A stretch of 64,000 nucleotides of DNA from Kaistella soli (lineage in GTDB: Bacteria; Bacteroidota; Bacteroidia; Flavobacteriales; Weeksellaceae): contig NZ_JAHOPF010000006.1 of the NCBI RefSeq assembly GCF_019038595.1, positions 62,001 through 126,000 of the forward strand, in the 5' to 3' direction. How positions within the stretch are numbered: the stretch's first letter is position 1; the number at the start of each line of letters is the position of its first letter. Below are positions 8,523 through 17,345 of this stretch, in pieces. The translations under genes were made by a program, and so were the position numbers. The notes beneath the pieces were generated by a model. That model ran no database searches. It was not told the DNA's origin and saw only the letters and a list, made by a program, of their open reading frames with translations.

Positions 8523-9737
8523 TTATTGCTCTTCCCTGCTTTTCAAACTGAAGAAAATCACGGACAGAGAAACCAGCATTAGCAAGGAAAAATACAGAAG
8601 CAGATGATTCGCGTACGGAACGGAGATATATTTGATGGACATAATTCCCATCAGACCTAAAACCAATTCATTGAGAAAAATTCCCAGGAGAAGCAGTTTC
8701 ACTCCCAACAGAAGCCTTTTTGTCATTTTAAAATAACCAGTAAGCAGAATCTGATTCATAAGAAAAGCAGCAACACACATCAGCAGTACCAAATGCAGAT
8801 AAGCAATCACCACATTTCTGAAACCGAATGCAAACTGATTCAGCGCGGGAATATTGGATCCCAGCTGTAATAAAATTTTCGCAGCAAATGCAAGACCCGC
8901 AAACAGCAGAATAAACCTTTGCAGAGGCGACCATTTTTCTTTCAGATTCGCCCAGCTTTTTCTTACAAAATCAAACAGTTTTACCGTTCCCAAAGTCTGA
9001 GCCAAAGTAGCCAAAACAATGACTCCGAAAATAAAAACAGGAAGTTTCATCCACAGAACAGAAAGCCCGTAGCCTACTAAACAGCCGAAAAACATTAACC
9101 AGAACAGCCGATTGTTTTCCTTTTCCGGAATCACAGAACCTGCCTGCTTCAATGAAAAAAGAAGAAAACCGATACACGCAAAAATGAAAAACCCGTTGTA
9201 CTGAAAATGCAGATAATAATATTGAGAAGCCAGATAAATGTCCTGTGACATCCTGTGCGAACTCATCATATAGCTTAAATTGAAAACTCCGAGAGAAGAA
9301 ATTACGGCAAAAAACAATCCGGCGCGAAACCAGATTTTTGAAGCATCTTTAATTTTTACTGAGTCTTTAAAAAAGAAATAAGCAAATACGAAACTGCAGA
9401 GTAAAGCCACCGTAGAAGCCGCGATAGAAGCCCAGAAATAGCCGCCGTACATAAAAGCCCCAAGCATCGCAAATGAAGCCACGAGATTTACAGTGATTAA
9501 TGTTTTATATTTCCGGAGCGGAATTTCGGGATTTACTTTGCTGAGATAAATCGTCATCAAAACATATACAGTACTGGTAATCCAGCCATAAAAAGCAAAA
9601 TGTGAATGCGCTTCCTGTAAATATTTCTGATCAAGAAAAGGGAAAGAATAAACGATTTTGTACCGCATGATGACGCCCAAAAAAGCGACCAAAAGAAAAT
9701 TAAAAACTGAAAATTTCAAGAGGAAAGTCCGCTGCAT
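8523..9737 (-). CDS. Multi-pass membrane protein, possibly heme-binding, in an operon with a Crp/Fnr regulator
   Basis: A 404-residue protein with about twelve hydrophobic helices. Histidines in or at helices (His44 and His46 in EAHSHFAFYGW, His161, His177 in YYLHFQYNG, His315 in YLHLVL, His378 in ANHLL) recall the heme-ligand pattern of heme-copper oxidase subunit I/NorB or NnrS-type proteins, but the canonical CuB His triplet is not evident. The start overlaps the regulator stop as TAATG, so the two genes are translationally coupled. Neighbourhood suggests a role in nitric oxide or N-oxide handling. Family not securely recognised. Confidence 0.75.
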   Translation of the reverse strand: MQRTFLLKFSVFNFLLVAFLGVIMRYKIVYSFPFLDQKYLQEAHSHFAFYGWITSTVYVLMTIYLSKVNPEIPLRKYKTLITVNLVASFAMLGAFMYGGYFWASIAASTVALLCSFVFAYFFFKDSVKIKDASKIWFRAGLFFAVISSLGVFNLSYMMSSHRMSQDIYLASQYYYLHFQYNGFFIFACIGFLLFSLKQAGSVIPEKENNRLFWLMFFGCLVGYGLSVLWMKLPVFIFGVIVLATLAQTLGTVKLFDFVRKSWANLKEKWSPLQRFILLFAGLAFAAKILLQLGSNIPALNQFAFGFRNVVIAYLHLVLLMCVAAFLMNQILLTGYFKMTKRLLLGVKLLLLGIFLNELVLGLMGIMSIKYISVPYANHLLLYFSLLMLVSLSVIFFSLKSREEQ

Positions 9738-10333
9738 TAGAAATAAATTTTATGATTGATAAGTTCTATTTTCTGTTCCCGTTCCATTTTTTTCACCGTC
9801 CTTATTACTGTTTCCACAGCCAGTCCCGTTGAGTTGGCCATTTCCTTTCTGGTCACTTCGATAATGGTTTTGTCTTCGGGTTCTATTCCCAGGTGTCTTT
9901 TATGGGTTTTCAGGAAATTCAGAATTCTTTCGTGGGGACACTGATGAACGATAGATTTCAGCTTCAGGGTTTTATCATAAGCTTTTTTCGCAATTTCTTT
10001 GGTGAACTGAATCAGAATATCCGGATTCTCCGCCATGAAAGTATTAAAAAGTTCTTCACTGAAACTGAAGATTCTGGCCCTTTCACTCGCGATAATCGCA
10101 TTTGCCGGGTAGCGCTCACCCAATAAAAAGGGCGGCTCACCCAAAAACTGGTGATCGGTGACTTTATTGATCAAAAATTCTTTGCCTTCAGAATCTGTAT
10201 TATAAATTTTTATTTCCCCTTCCAGCAAATAATAAAGATTTAACGCTTTCTGATCTTCCCTGAACAGGACATCCTTCCTCTTCAGATGAAGATTCGGAAT
10301 TTTATTTTGTAATAGAATTTCCTTTGAAAACAT
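9737..10333 (-). CDS. Crp/Fnr-family transcription regulator
   Basis: A 198-residue regulator: a cyclic-nucleotide-type beta-barrel sensor (about 15-115, GEIKIYN and FLGEPPFLLGERYPANA), a dimer helix, and a C-terminal winged helix. The recognition helix reads LAVETVIRTV (171-180): Glu174 and Arg178 match FNR Glu209/Arg213, Val173 matches Val208, but FNR Ser212 is replaced by Ile177. Only one cysteine (Cys132) is present, so no [4Fe-4S] cluster; it is closer to DNR/NnrR-type NO sensors by logic of context. It probably controls the nos operon, the FAS1 gene and itself through ATGA-N6-TCAT sites. Confidence 0.92.
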   Translation of the reverse strand: MFSKEILLQNKIPNLHLKRKDVLFREDQKALNLYYLLEGEIKIYNTDSEGKEFLINKVTDHQFLGEPPFLLGERYPANAIIASERARIFSFSEELFNTFMAENPDILIQFTKEIAKKAYDKTLKLKSIVHQCPHERILNFLKTHKRHLGIEPEDKTIIEVTRKEMANSTGLAVETVIRTVKKMEREQKIELINHKIYF

Positions 10334-10349
10334 CTTTTTTACTTTTTCT

Positions 10350-10393
10350 CAAATTTAACAAAATTTTATTAACCATCCCATGATAACACTCAT
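10350..10393 (-). promoter_or_regulatory. Autoregulated promoter of the Crp/Fnr gene
   Basis: On the minus strand a perfect -7 box TAAATTTG (10350-10357) lies 29.5 bp downstream of the centre of ATGA-N6-TCAT (10380-10393). This is the third copy of the nos/FAS1 operator, at the same activator position, suggesting autoregulation. Confidence 0.55.
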
Positions 10394-10412
10394 TAATCAT
10401 GTTTAAATTCCT

Positions 10413-10420
10413 TATTTTTG
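10413..10420 (+). promoter_or_regulatory. -7 box for ppk
   Basis: TATTTTTG, a perfect TAnnTTTG, 26 bp before the ppk ATG. The shared upstream operator at 10380-10393 is centred 26.5 bp away, so the regulator might also affect ppk. Confidence 0.5.
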
Positions 10421-10445
10421 AGCCAATATTTACCAATTCAATAAC

Positions 10446-12515
10446 ATGTCGAATCAGTTTAACCCAAGAGACGTCACTTGGCTTGCCTTTAACGAAAGAG
10501 TGCTGCAGGAAGCGATGGACGAAAATGTTCCGCTCCATCTGCGCATCCGTTTTCTGGGAATTTTTTCGAATAACCTTGACGAGTTTTTCCGGGTAAGAGT
10601 CGCTGGTCTTAAACGTGCCATGGATTTTAAAGATAAATTTATCACTGAATCTTTCTATCAGCAGCCGACGAAAATTCTGCAGCAGATTAATGAAGTCGTT
10701 ATTAAACAGCAGCAGAACTTCAGCAAGACCTGGAAGAAAATTCAGCTTGAAATGGCTGATCAGAAAATTTTCATTAAAACCGCTGCTAACCTCACCGAAG
10801 AGCAGAAAATATTCGTCAGCGCTTATTTTGATGAAACAGTAGAAAGTAACGTAATCCCTATTCTGCTTCACGAAAACTCACCGATGCCCTATCTGCGCGA
10901 TAAATCGCTTTATTTGGGAATCGCAATGCGGAAAAAAGAATTTCATTACGAAAGCAAATACGCGATTATCGAAATTCCTTCCCGCGTCGTTGGCCGATTT
11001 GTCCTGCTTCCTTCTCAGGATAAAAATGAGAAAAACGTGATGCTGCTGGAGGATGTTATTGCCTTCAATCTGCCGCATATTTTCTCTTATTTCGGATATG
11101 ACGATTTCGTTTCACACTGCTTTAAAGTGACCAAAGATGCGGAATTTGATCTTGATAACGATATTAAAACGACCCTTGCGGAAAAAATAGAAAAAGGAAT
11201 CAGGTCCCGCAGAAAAGGGAAACCTACAAGATTTGTTTTCGACCGGGAAATGGATAAAGCTTTGCTCGAATTTTTAATCCGAAAACTTCATTTAACCAAG
11301 AAAGACAGCATTATTCCGGGCGGAAAAATTCATAATTTCCGTCATTTTATGGACTTTCCCGAGGTTTTTAAAACCTACACCAAACCGGAAGAGAGGACTT
11401 CATTCGACCACCCCGAACTGGTGAATAAAAGAGTAACAGATGTCATTCAGAAAACCGATATTCTGCTTACTTTCCCTTATCATAAGTACACTCCGGTCAT
11501 TGATTTACTGCGCGAGTCAGCGATGGATCCGGATGTGAAATCCATACAGATCACCGCGTACCGCCTGGCCAGCAATTCAAAAATTGTAAACGCACTGATC
11601 AATGCGGTGAGAAACGGAAAAGAAGTCACCGTAATGCTGGAACTCCGCGCAAGATTTGATGAAGAAAGCAACCTCGAATGGAAACAAATCCTGGAGCAGG
11701 AAGGCGTGAAAGTGCTGGTCGGAATACCGAACAAAAAAGTACACGCCAAACTTTGTGTTATTAAAAAACGGGTTCACAACAAAACGATTCAGTACGGTTT
11801 TGTAAGTACAGGAAACTTTAATGAAAAGACCGCGAAAATTTATGGTGATCACCTGCTGATGACTTCGGACAGAGGAATCATGGCAGACATCAACAAAGTT
11901 TTCAACGTCCTTAGAAAACCTAAAACCGATATTACGGCCGCTCTTAAATCCTGTAAAAGCCTTTTGGTTTGCCCACAGTTTATGCGCGAAAAAATCATCC
12001 TTCATATCGACCGGGAAATCGAAGAGGCCAAAGCCGGACGCAAAGCCGAAATGATAATTAAAACCAATTCATTAAGCGACCGGTCTCTTATCGAAAAATT
12101 ATATGAAGCCGCAACGGCGGGAGTGATTATAAAACTCATCGTCCGCGGAATTTACTGTGCTGTTAACCAGAAAGATTTTAAGCAGAAAATTCAGGCCATC
12201 AGTATTGTTGACGAATATCTGGAACATGCGCGGGTGATGTATTTTTACAATAAAGGGAACGAAGATATTTACATCTCTTCTGCCGACTGGATGACGCGGA
12301 ACCTCGATTACCGTATCGAAGCCGCCGCAAAAATCACCCAGAAAAATCTCAAAAAAGAAGTGAAAGACCTTCTGGAAATTCAGCTAAATGATAATGTAAA
12401 GGCACGAATTCTCGATAAAAAATTACGGAACGAATACGTGAACGCAGGAAAAACAGAATTCCGGTCACAGATTGAAACCTATCACTATTTAAAAAACAAA
12501 ATTCCGAAGGAGTAG
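10446..12515 (+). CDS. ppk1: Polyphosphate kinase 1
   Basis: Reversibly transfers the gamma phosphate of ATP to inorganic polyphosphate. The 689-residue length matches PPK1. The N-terminal domain starts RDVTWLAFNERVLQEA; FFRVRVAGLK follows. The phospholipase-D-like catalytic core holds the phosphorylated histidine His433 (KVHAKLC) and the second conserved histidine His594 (YLEHARV), plus ISSADWMTRNLD near the end. Transcribed alone from its own promoter and closed by a strong terminator. Confidence 0.97.
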   Translation: MSNQFNPRDVTWLAFNERVLQEAMDENVPLHLRIRFLGIFSNNLDEFFRVRVAGLKRAMDFKDKFITESFYQQPTKILQQINEVVIKQQQNFSKTWKKIQLEMADQKIFIKTAANLTEEQKIFVSAYFDETVESNVIPILLHENSPMPYLRDKSLYLGIAMRKKEFHYESKYAIIEIPSRVVGRFVLLPSQDKNEKNVMLLEDVIAFNLPHIFSYFGYDDFVSHCFKVTKDAEFDLDNDIKTTLAEKIEKGIRSRRKGKPTRFVFDREMDKALLEFLIRKLHLTKKDSIIPGGKIHNFRHFMDFPEVFKTYTKPEERTSFDHPELVNKRVTDVIQKTDILLTFPYHKYTPVIDLLRESAMDPDVKSIQITAYRLASNSKIVNALINAVRNGKEVTVMLELRARFDEESNLEWKQILEQEGVKVLVGIPNKKVHAKLCVIKKRVHNKTIQYGFVSTGNFNEKTAKIYGDHLLMTSDRGIMADINKVFNVLRKPKTDITAALKSCKSLLVCPQFMREKIILHIDREIEEAKAGRKAEMIIKTNSLSDRSLIEKLYEAATAGVIIKLIVRGIYCAVNQKDFKQKIQAISIVDEYLEHARVMYFYNKGNEDIYISSADWMTRNLDYRIEAAAKITQKNLKKEVKDLLEIQLNDNVKARILDKKLRNEYVNAGKTEFRSQIETYHYLKNKIPKE

Positions 12516-12522
12516 ATTTTTT

Positions 12523-12558
12523 GATGAAACCTGAGCTGATCTCAGGTTTCATTTTTTA
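12523..12558 (+). terminator. Intrinsic terminator of ppk
   Basis: A 12-bp perfect stem (12524-12535 with 12541-12552, 5-nt loop) followed by TTTTTTATT. Confidence 0.9.
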
Positions 12559-12572
12559 TTACCAGTATTTCC

Positions 12573-12603
12573 TTCACAATTCCTAATTAAAACGCTACAT
12601 TTG
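12573..12603 (+). promoter_or_regulatory. Promoter of the cobalamin-riboswitch/btuB transcript
   Basis: -7 box TACATTTG (12596-12603) with TTC at the -33 position 20 bp upstream (consensus TTG). It precedes the riboswitch by a few bases. Confidence 0.55.
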
Positions 12604-12607
12604 CAGC

Positions 12608-12745
12608 ACTTTTAGAAAAGGGAATCACGCGAAAAACGTGAACTGTCCCCGCAACTGTAAATCACATAACTAAAATTGCTTCAATAAAAACCACTGGAAA
12701 CGGGAAGGTGAAACAATGTGAAAGTCAGGAGACCTTGCTAAAAGC
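12608..12745 (+). ncRNA. Cobalamin riboswitch
   Basis: Conserved cobalamin-aptamer elements appear in the right order: GGGAATCACGCGAAA (from 12620), TCCCCGCAACTGTAA (12646-12660), the CCACTGGAAACGGGAAGG arm (about 12691-12708) and the B12 box AAAGTCAGGAGACC (12721-12734). A short hairpin CTGAA-N7-TTCAG followed by T-rich sequence near 12784-12808 may be the expression platform. It should repress the downstream receptor when adenosylcobalamin is plentiful. With the neighbouring elements it fills the 339-bp gap between ppk and btuB. Confidence 0.95.
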
Positions 12746-12854
12746 ACAATTATTAAACGCTTTCGGAGGAAGAGTCGTGAATTGCTGAATGTTCCGTTCA
12801 GTATTTTTACCTACATTTTTCCGATAAGTAAACCTTTAACTCAATTTAATTTTA

Positions 12855-14768
12855 ATGAAAAAAAGATTAATTTTTGTTGGAGCACTGCTTGTCGTAAGTT
12901 CAGACATTTTTGCCCAACAGGAAAACGAAACCCAGATTGAAGAAGTTACCATTGCTTCCAAAACCAAACAGCAGCTTTACGCAACCGGAAAAAACGTACA
13001 GCTGATTACCGCCAAAGATCTGGAAAAACACAAAGGACAGGATCTGCCGCAGGTTTTAAATCAGGTTGCGGGCTTTCAGATCGGTGGAAATTTCAACAAC
13101 AGCCAGGAACCGAAATCCATAAAAATCCGTGGCGGAAAAAGTGCAAATGTGCTGATTCTTATCGACGGAATTCCAATGAAAGACGTAACCGGAAATGATT
13201 ACAACGTGGCGGATCTGCGTTTGATGTCTTTGGAAAATGTAGAAAGCATCGAGATTCTGAACGGTGCGTCTTCAGTTTTATACGGAAGCAATGCGACCGT
13301 TTCTGTAATTAATATTAAAACCAAACAGTCTGCGGTAAAAAATATAGAAGGAATTTTAGGAGCGCAGGCAGGCTCGTTCTCCACTTACTCCCAAAATGCT
13401 TTGGTAAAAGGAAAAATTGATCAGTTCAGTTATCAGGTTTCAGGATTTAACGAGAAATCTCAGGGACTTTCCTCAGCGGAAGGTGAAGATTTTGAAAAAG
13501 ACGGATTTGAGAAACAGAACGTGAGTGCAAATATTGGCTACCGCACAGACAATTTCAACATCAACATCAATGGAGGATGGAATCACCATCTTTTCAGTTA
13601 TGACGAAGGTGCTTTTACCGACGGAAATTACCGTGCCGATGATAAGCAATCTTATATCGGGGGAAATGCTAATTTCAAATACCGAAACGGGGAGATTACT
13701 TTGAACACAAGATTTTCCGGAAATGAAAGATTAGGACAGAATTTATCCAGCGGCGGATATCAGGATCAGTTTTCTTATTCTGGAAGAGATTTCTTCACTG
13801 AATTATTCAATCATTATAAAATCAGCGAAAACATCAATTTCACCGCGGGAGTGCAGTGGGAAAATCAAAAAATGGGTGCGAAATCGCTTCCGTGGGGCGG
13901 AACTGCGCTGCAGGAAGATCTGAATATCAATGACACCAAACTGAATTCTTTTGATGCGTTCGCGAATTTTAATTTTAAGTATCAGTTTCTGCATTTGGAT
14001 GCCGGAACAAGAATGACGGACAATTCCAAGTTCGGTAATCATTGGGTTTACAGCATTAATCCGTATGTTTTACACGAACTGGAAACGGTTTATATCAAAG
14101 TGGGATATTCATATTCTACGGCATTTATTGCGCCGACACTTTATCAGAATTACGGTTCGCTTCCTTACGTTTTACCGAATTCCGATCTGAAACCTGAAAC
14201 CAACTTTTCCCACGAAATTGATTTGAGTTTAGGAAAAAAAGACCGAAGCATTGTGTTTAATGCAAGCCTTTTCCAGCGTCAGGAAAAAGATGCTTTTGCT
14301 TACCAGACGGTAGATTTTACTACTTATGCGGGACAGTTCAGAAATGTTGACGAAAATAAAGTAAAAGGTTTTGAACTGGGACTGAATTATAAACTGAACG
14401 AAATCATCAGCATGGGCGGAAATTTCAGTTTTGTTGAAAAAGACAGAAAGGAAACCATGTTGCGACAGCCAAAACAGCGCATCAATTCTTATATCGAAGT
14501 TCTTCCTTTTAAAACAACGCGTGTAAATTTCAACCATCAGTTTGTTTCAAAAAGAACGGATTCTTATTATAATTCCGCAACTTTTTCGGTCGACAATGTA
14601 GATCTTGACAGCTTTAATCTTTTCAATTTAAACATCAACCAGAAAATAAATTCCAAAATTGAAGGCTATCTGAATATCGGAAATCTTTTTAACACGTCAT
14701 ATGTCGATGTGATTGGATTTACCACGAAACCCAGAAATTTCTCCGTAGGAATGAATTATCAGTTCTAA
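12855..14768 (+). CDS. btuB: BtuB-type TonB-dependent vitamin B12 receptor
   Basis: Outer-membrane TonB-dependent receptor of 637 residues. It has a signal peptide (1-20, ending FAQ), a TonB-box-like segment IEEVTIAS (about 29-36), a plug domain with RGGKSANVLILIDGIPM and VESIEILNGASSVLYGS, and a 22-strand barrel ending in the C-terminal aromatic NYQF. The cobalamin riboswitch immediately upstream identifies the substrate as a corrinoid. Size is close to E. coli BtuB. Confidence 0.93.
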   Translation: MKKRLIFVGALLVVSSDIFAQQENETQIEEVTIASKTKQQLYATGKNVQLITAKDLEKHKGQDLPQVLNQVAGFQIGGNFNNSQEPKSIKIRGGKSANVLILIDGIPMKDVTGNDYNVADLRLMSLENVESIEILNGASSVLYGSNATVSVINIKTKQSAVKNIEGILGAQAGSFSTYSQNALVKGKIDQFSYQVSGFNEKSQGLSSAEGEDFEKDGFEKQNVSANIGYRTDNFNININGGWNHHLFSYDEGAFTDGNYRADDKQSYIGGNANFKYRNGEITLNTRFSGNERLGQNLSSGGYQDQFSYSGRDFFTELFNHYKISENINFTAGVQWENQKMGAKSLPWGGTALQEDLNINDTKLNSFDAFANFNFKYQFLHLDAGTRMTDNSKFGNHWVYSINPYVLHELETVYIKVGYSYSTAFIAPTLYQNYGSLPYVLPNSDLKPETNFSHEIDLSLGKKDRSIVFNASLFQRQEKDAFAYQTVDFTTYAGQFRNVDENKVKGFELGLNYKLNEIISMGGNFSFVEKDRKETMLRQPKQRINSYIEVLPFKTTRVNFNHQFVSKRTDSYYNSATFSVDNVDLDSFNLFNLNINQKINSKIEGYLNIGNLFNTSYVDVIGFTTKPRNFSVGMNYQF

Positions 14769-14797
14769 AAAACCGGATTTCTTTATTGGCTTGAAAA

Positions 14798-14833
14798 TTA
14801 ATTCGGGCGCGGCTTTGCCGCGCCCGAATTTTA
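14798..14833. terminator. Bidirectional terminator between btuB and cca
   Basis: A GC-rich 13-bp perfect stem (14801-14813 with 14817-14829, loop TTT) flanked by A-rich and T-rich sequence, suitable for both converging genes. Confidence 0.85.
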
Positions 14834-14838
14834 TATAT

Positions 14839-16260
14839 TTAAGCAGGCTTCAGTCCCAAAACTTCTGCTTCTTTAATAACAAAATTTTTGGCTTCCTCTT
14901 TGTCGTTAGCAATTTCGCCTTCCAGAATTGCTTCTTTTACTTTTTCCTTTAAAATCCCGATTTCTCTTCCGGGTTTCAGGTTGAAAAGCTCCATAATTTC
15001 CTCACCGGAAATCGGCGGCTGAAAATTCCTTACCTGATCCTTCTCTTCCACTTCCTTGATTTTCTGAGCAACATATTCAAAATTTTTCTTGAACTTCTGC
15101 TGTTTTGAAGAATTCTTTGTGGTAATATCCGCCTTACACAGCGTGAAAAGATCTTCCAGATCGTCACCGGAATCAAAAAGCAGCCGTCGCAGCGCGGAGT
15201 CTGAAGTTCCGTCATCGATTAAAGAAATTGGCCGTGATGAAAGCTTCACGAGCTTCTGAACATATTTCATATCGCTGCCGAGCGGAAGTTTTAACCGGTA
15301 AAAAAGACTTTTCACCATTTTCGAACCTACGAACTCGTGTCCGTGGAAAGTCCAGCCGCTTCCTTCCAGGAATTTTTTGGTTGGTGCTTTTCCGATGTCA
15401 TGAAGCAGCGCTGCCCAGCGGAGCCAAAGGTTTTCGGTGTTTTTGGAAATATTGTCCACCACTTCCAGCGTGTGCCAGAAATTGTCTTTATGCGTTTGTC
15501 CTTCCACTTCTTCAATGCCCCGCAAAGCGGTTAATTCAGGCATAATAAGAGGCAAAAGACCGGTTTCTTCCAAAAGCTTTAAACCGAGAGAAGGTTTTTC
15601 TGATAGCATGATTTTGTTGAACTCCACCATAATCCTTTCCATGGAAACGATTTTGATTCTTTCAGCTTCTTTTTGTATGGCCTGAAGTGAGTGTTCTTCG
15701 ATTTCAAAATTTAATGTCGAAGCAAATCGAATCGCTCTCATCATCCGCAAAGGATCGTCAGAATAGGTTTGGCTTGGCTCCAGAGGAGTTCTGATGATTT
15801 TGTTCCCGATATCGGAAATCCCGTCGAAAGGATCGATCAGTTCGCCGAAATTACTTTTATTCAGGGAAATAGCGAGTGCGTTGATGGTGAAATCTCTGCG
15901 TTTCTGGTCATCTTCTAAAGTTCCGGTTTCTACGGAAGGTTTTCGGGAATCTTCTGAGTAACTCTCCTTTCTGGCGCCGACGAATTCCAGATCCAAGCCG
16001 TCATGCTTGAACATGGCCGTTCCATAATTTTTGAATACTGAAACTTTTAGCTTCGGATTGATTACTGCAGCCACTGCTTTTGCCAGATCCATCCCATTGC
16101 TTTCCGTAACGAAATCGATATCCGTCGGAACTTTTCTTTTCATTAAAAGATCGCGGACATAACCGCCAACGATAAAAACCGTCTGGCCGTTGTTTTCTGC
16201 TACTTCAGAAATGATTTTAAATAATTTGAAATTTTTATTTTGATTGAGATTGATCAGCAT
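14839..16260 (-). CDS. cca: CCA tRNA nucleotidyltransferase with HD domain
   Basis: Adds or repairs the 3' CCA end of tRNAs. The 473-residue protein has the class II nucleotidyltransferase signature VGGYVRDLLM (31-40), catalytic aspartates Asp47 and Asp49 in PTDIDF, the RRDFTINALA motif, and PLRMMRAIRFA. A C-terminal HD phosphohydrolase domain carries LLHDIGK. The combination with HD is typical for this enzyme in Bacteroidetes. Confidence 0.95.
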   Translation of the reverse strand: MLINLNQNKNFKLFKIISEVAENNGQTVFIVGGYVRDLLMKRKVPTDIDFVTESNGMDLAKAVAAVINPKLKVSVFKNYGTAMFKHDGLDLEFVGARKESYSEDSRKPSVETGTLEDDQKRRDFTINALAISLNKSNFGELIDPFDGISDIGNKIIRTPLEPSQTYSDDPLRMMRAIRFASTLNFEIEEHSLQAIQKEAERIKIVSMERIMVEFNKIMLSEKPSLGLKLLEETGLLPLIMPELTALRGIEEVEGQTHKDNFWHTLEVVDNISKNTENLWLRWAALLHDIGKAPTKKFLEGSGWTFHGHEFVGSKMVKSLFYRLKLPLGSDMKYVQKLVKLSSRPISLIDDGTSDSALRRLLFDSGDDLEDLFTLCKADITTKNSSKQQKFKKNFEYVAQKIKEVEEKDQVRNFQPPISGEEIMELFNLKPGREIGILKEKVKEAILEGEIANDKEEAKNFVIKEAEVLGLKPA

Positions 16261-16292
16261 ACTTTGGAAATCCGTGGACCGGAATATTTTTG

Positions 16293-16300
16293 CAAAGATA
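16293..16300 (-). promoter_or_regulatory. -7 box for cca
   Basis: TATCTTTG on the minus strand, 32 bp before the ATG at 16260. Confidence 0.5.
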
Positions 16301-16339
16301 ATTAAAATAGAAAACCTATATTTCTATAGGTTCTTATTT

Positions 16340-16600
16340 TTAAGTATTGGGTTGCGGTGCGCTGTTTTTGTTGATCAGCCAGTCATCAATCTCCTCTTCC
16401 AGATATTCGGTCTGCAGTTTGACAGCGTTTAAAAAATCATCAGGTATATTAGTAACATCACTGTTTTCAAGATCCCATAATTCGTCGGACATCAATTCAT
16501 ATTCGGAATAGATTCTTTTGAACAGCGGGCTCTGCTTTTCTAAATCTTCAATTTTTTTCTGTTGGGGAGTGAATTTTCTATATTTTCTCGGTGGATTCAT
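16340..16600 (-). CDS. Small conserved-looking hypothetical protein
   Basis: An 86-residue charged, probably helical cytoplasmic protein, with a basic N-terminus (PPRKYRKFTPQQKK) and an acidic middle and C-terminal part (LMSDELWDLENSD, YLEEEIDDWL). No signal peptide or membrane helix. The codon use looks like that of its neighbours, and it starts with ATG. I do not recognise the family. The stop is 79 bp upstream of the cca ATG on the same strand. No clear -7 box is seen in the roughly 190 AT-rich bases upstream. Confidence 0.65.
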   Translation of the reverse strand: MNPPRKYRKFTPQQKKIEDLEKQSPLFKRIYSEYELMSDELWDLENSDVTNIPDDFLNAVKLQTEYLEEEIDDWLINKNSAPQPNT

Positions 16601-16791
16601 GGAAATGCTTTTGTTAGGAATTTAAAAAAGATGTTTGTCATTCGGTATTTTAAGATAAATTACCATTCTCGCAACCGGTTGAAAATGAAAATCTTATCAG
16701 TGAGTATTTCGTTTTGGGAAAATAAAATTAGACATTAATCTGTAATAAAAAAATAATTTAACAAGAATTCTAATTGTTTAACATATAGTTA

Positions 16792-16799
16792 TAAATTTG
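16792..16799 (+). promoter_or_regulatory. -7 box for the GtrA-like gene
   Basis: TAAATTTG, perfect match. It contains an in-frame TTG (16797) that would be a false start; the real ATG is at 16815. Confidence 0.55.
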
Positions 16800-16814
16800 C
16801 AGTCAAGATTAAAT

Positions 16815-17273
16815 ATGAAAGAACTTTTACTGAAACAGAAACAGGTTTTGCTTTTCATCTTTGCCGGCGCTTTGAGTGCTGCTGTAGAGATTGGCTCTTT
16901 CAAAATACTGAGTGTTTATCTGCCCCAGATTTTTTCGCAGGAGAATAATTTCCACGGGATCCACTTTCCGCTAAGTAATATATTTTCTACAAGCTGCGGT
17001 ATTTTTACCAATTATTTTTTAAGCATCTGGTTTGTCTTTGAAAGAGGCAAACACTCCAAAAGGAAAGAATTCGCTTACTTTATGTCGGTATCGTTTTTCT
17101 CCACGATTTTAAGTCTTACTTTCTTCCAGGTTTTCTTCCGGTTTATTTTTGTTGACAATATAGATGCAGGATTTTTTGTTTTCAGCCGGGAAATGCTGAG
17201 TAAAATTTCGGCGATCCTTCTGGTATCGGTTCTGAATTATTCGGTGAAAAAGAAAGTGATCTTTAATGGTTAA
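16815..17273 (+). CDS. GtrA-like membrane protein
   Basis: A 152-residue protein with four predicted helices (about 10-30, 50-70, 83-108, 128-145), matching GtrA/DPMS transmembrane-family proteins that help flip or use polyprenyl-linked sugars in cell-surface polysaccharide synthesis. The LLFIFAGALSAAVEIGSFK opening and VLNYSVKKKVIF close are typical. The ATG at 16815 is preferred over the in-frame TTG at 16797, which belongs to the -7 box. Exact substrate unknown. Confidence 0.8.
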   Translation: MKELLLKQKQVLLFIFAGALSAAVEIGSFKILSVYLPQIFSQENNFHGIHFPLSNIFSTSCGIFTNYFLSIWFVFERGKHSKRKEFAYFMSVSFFSTILSLTFFQVFFRFIFVDNIDAGFFVFSREMLSKISAILLVSVLNYSVKKKVIFNG

Positions 17274-17345
17274 TGGGTTGAAATAACGGATTTTTTCGGC
17301 AGAGAAATGTCCTTACTTCTAGCCCCGGTTGAACGGTATGTCTGA

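Noticed and set aside
10302..10871. 189-codon frame antisense to the start of ppk
   Set aside because: It covers the regulated promoter region and the ppk N-terminus; its amino-acid composition looks like antisense reading.
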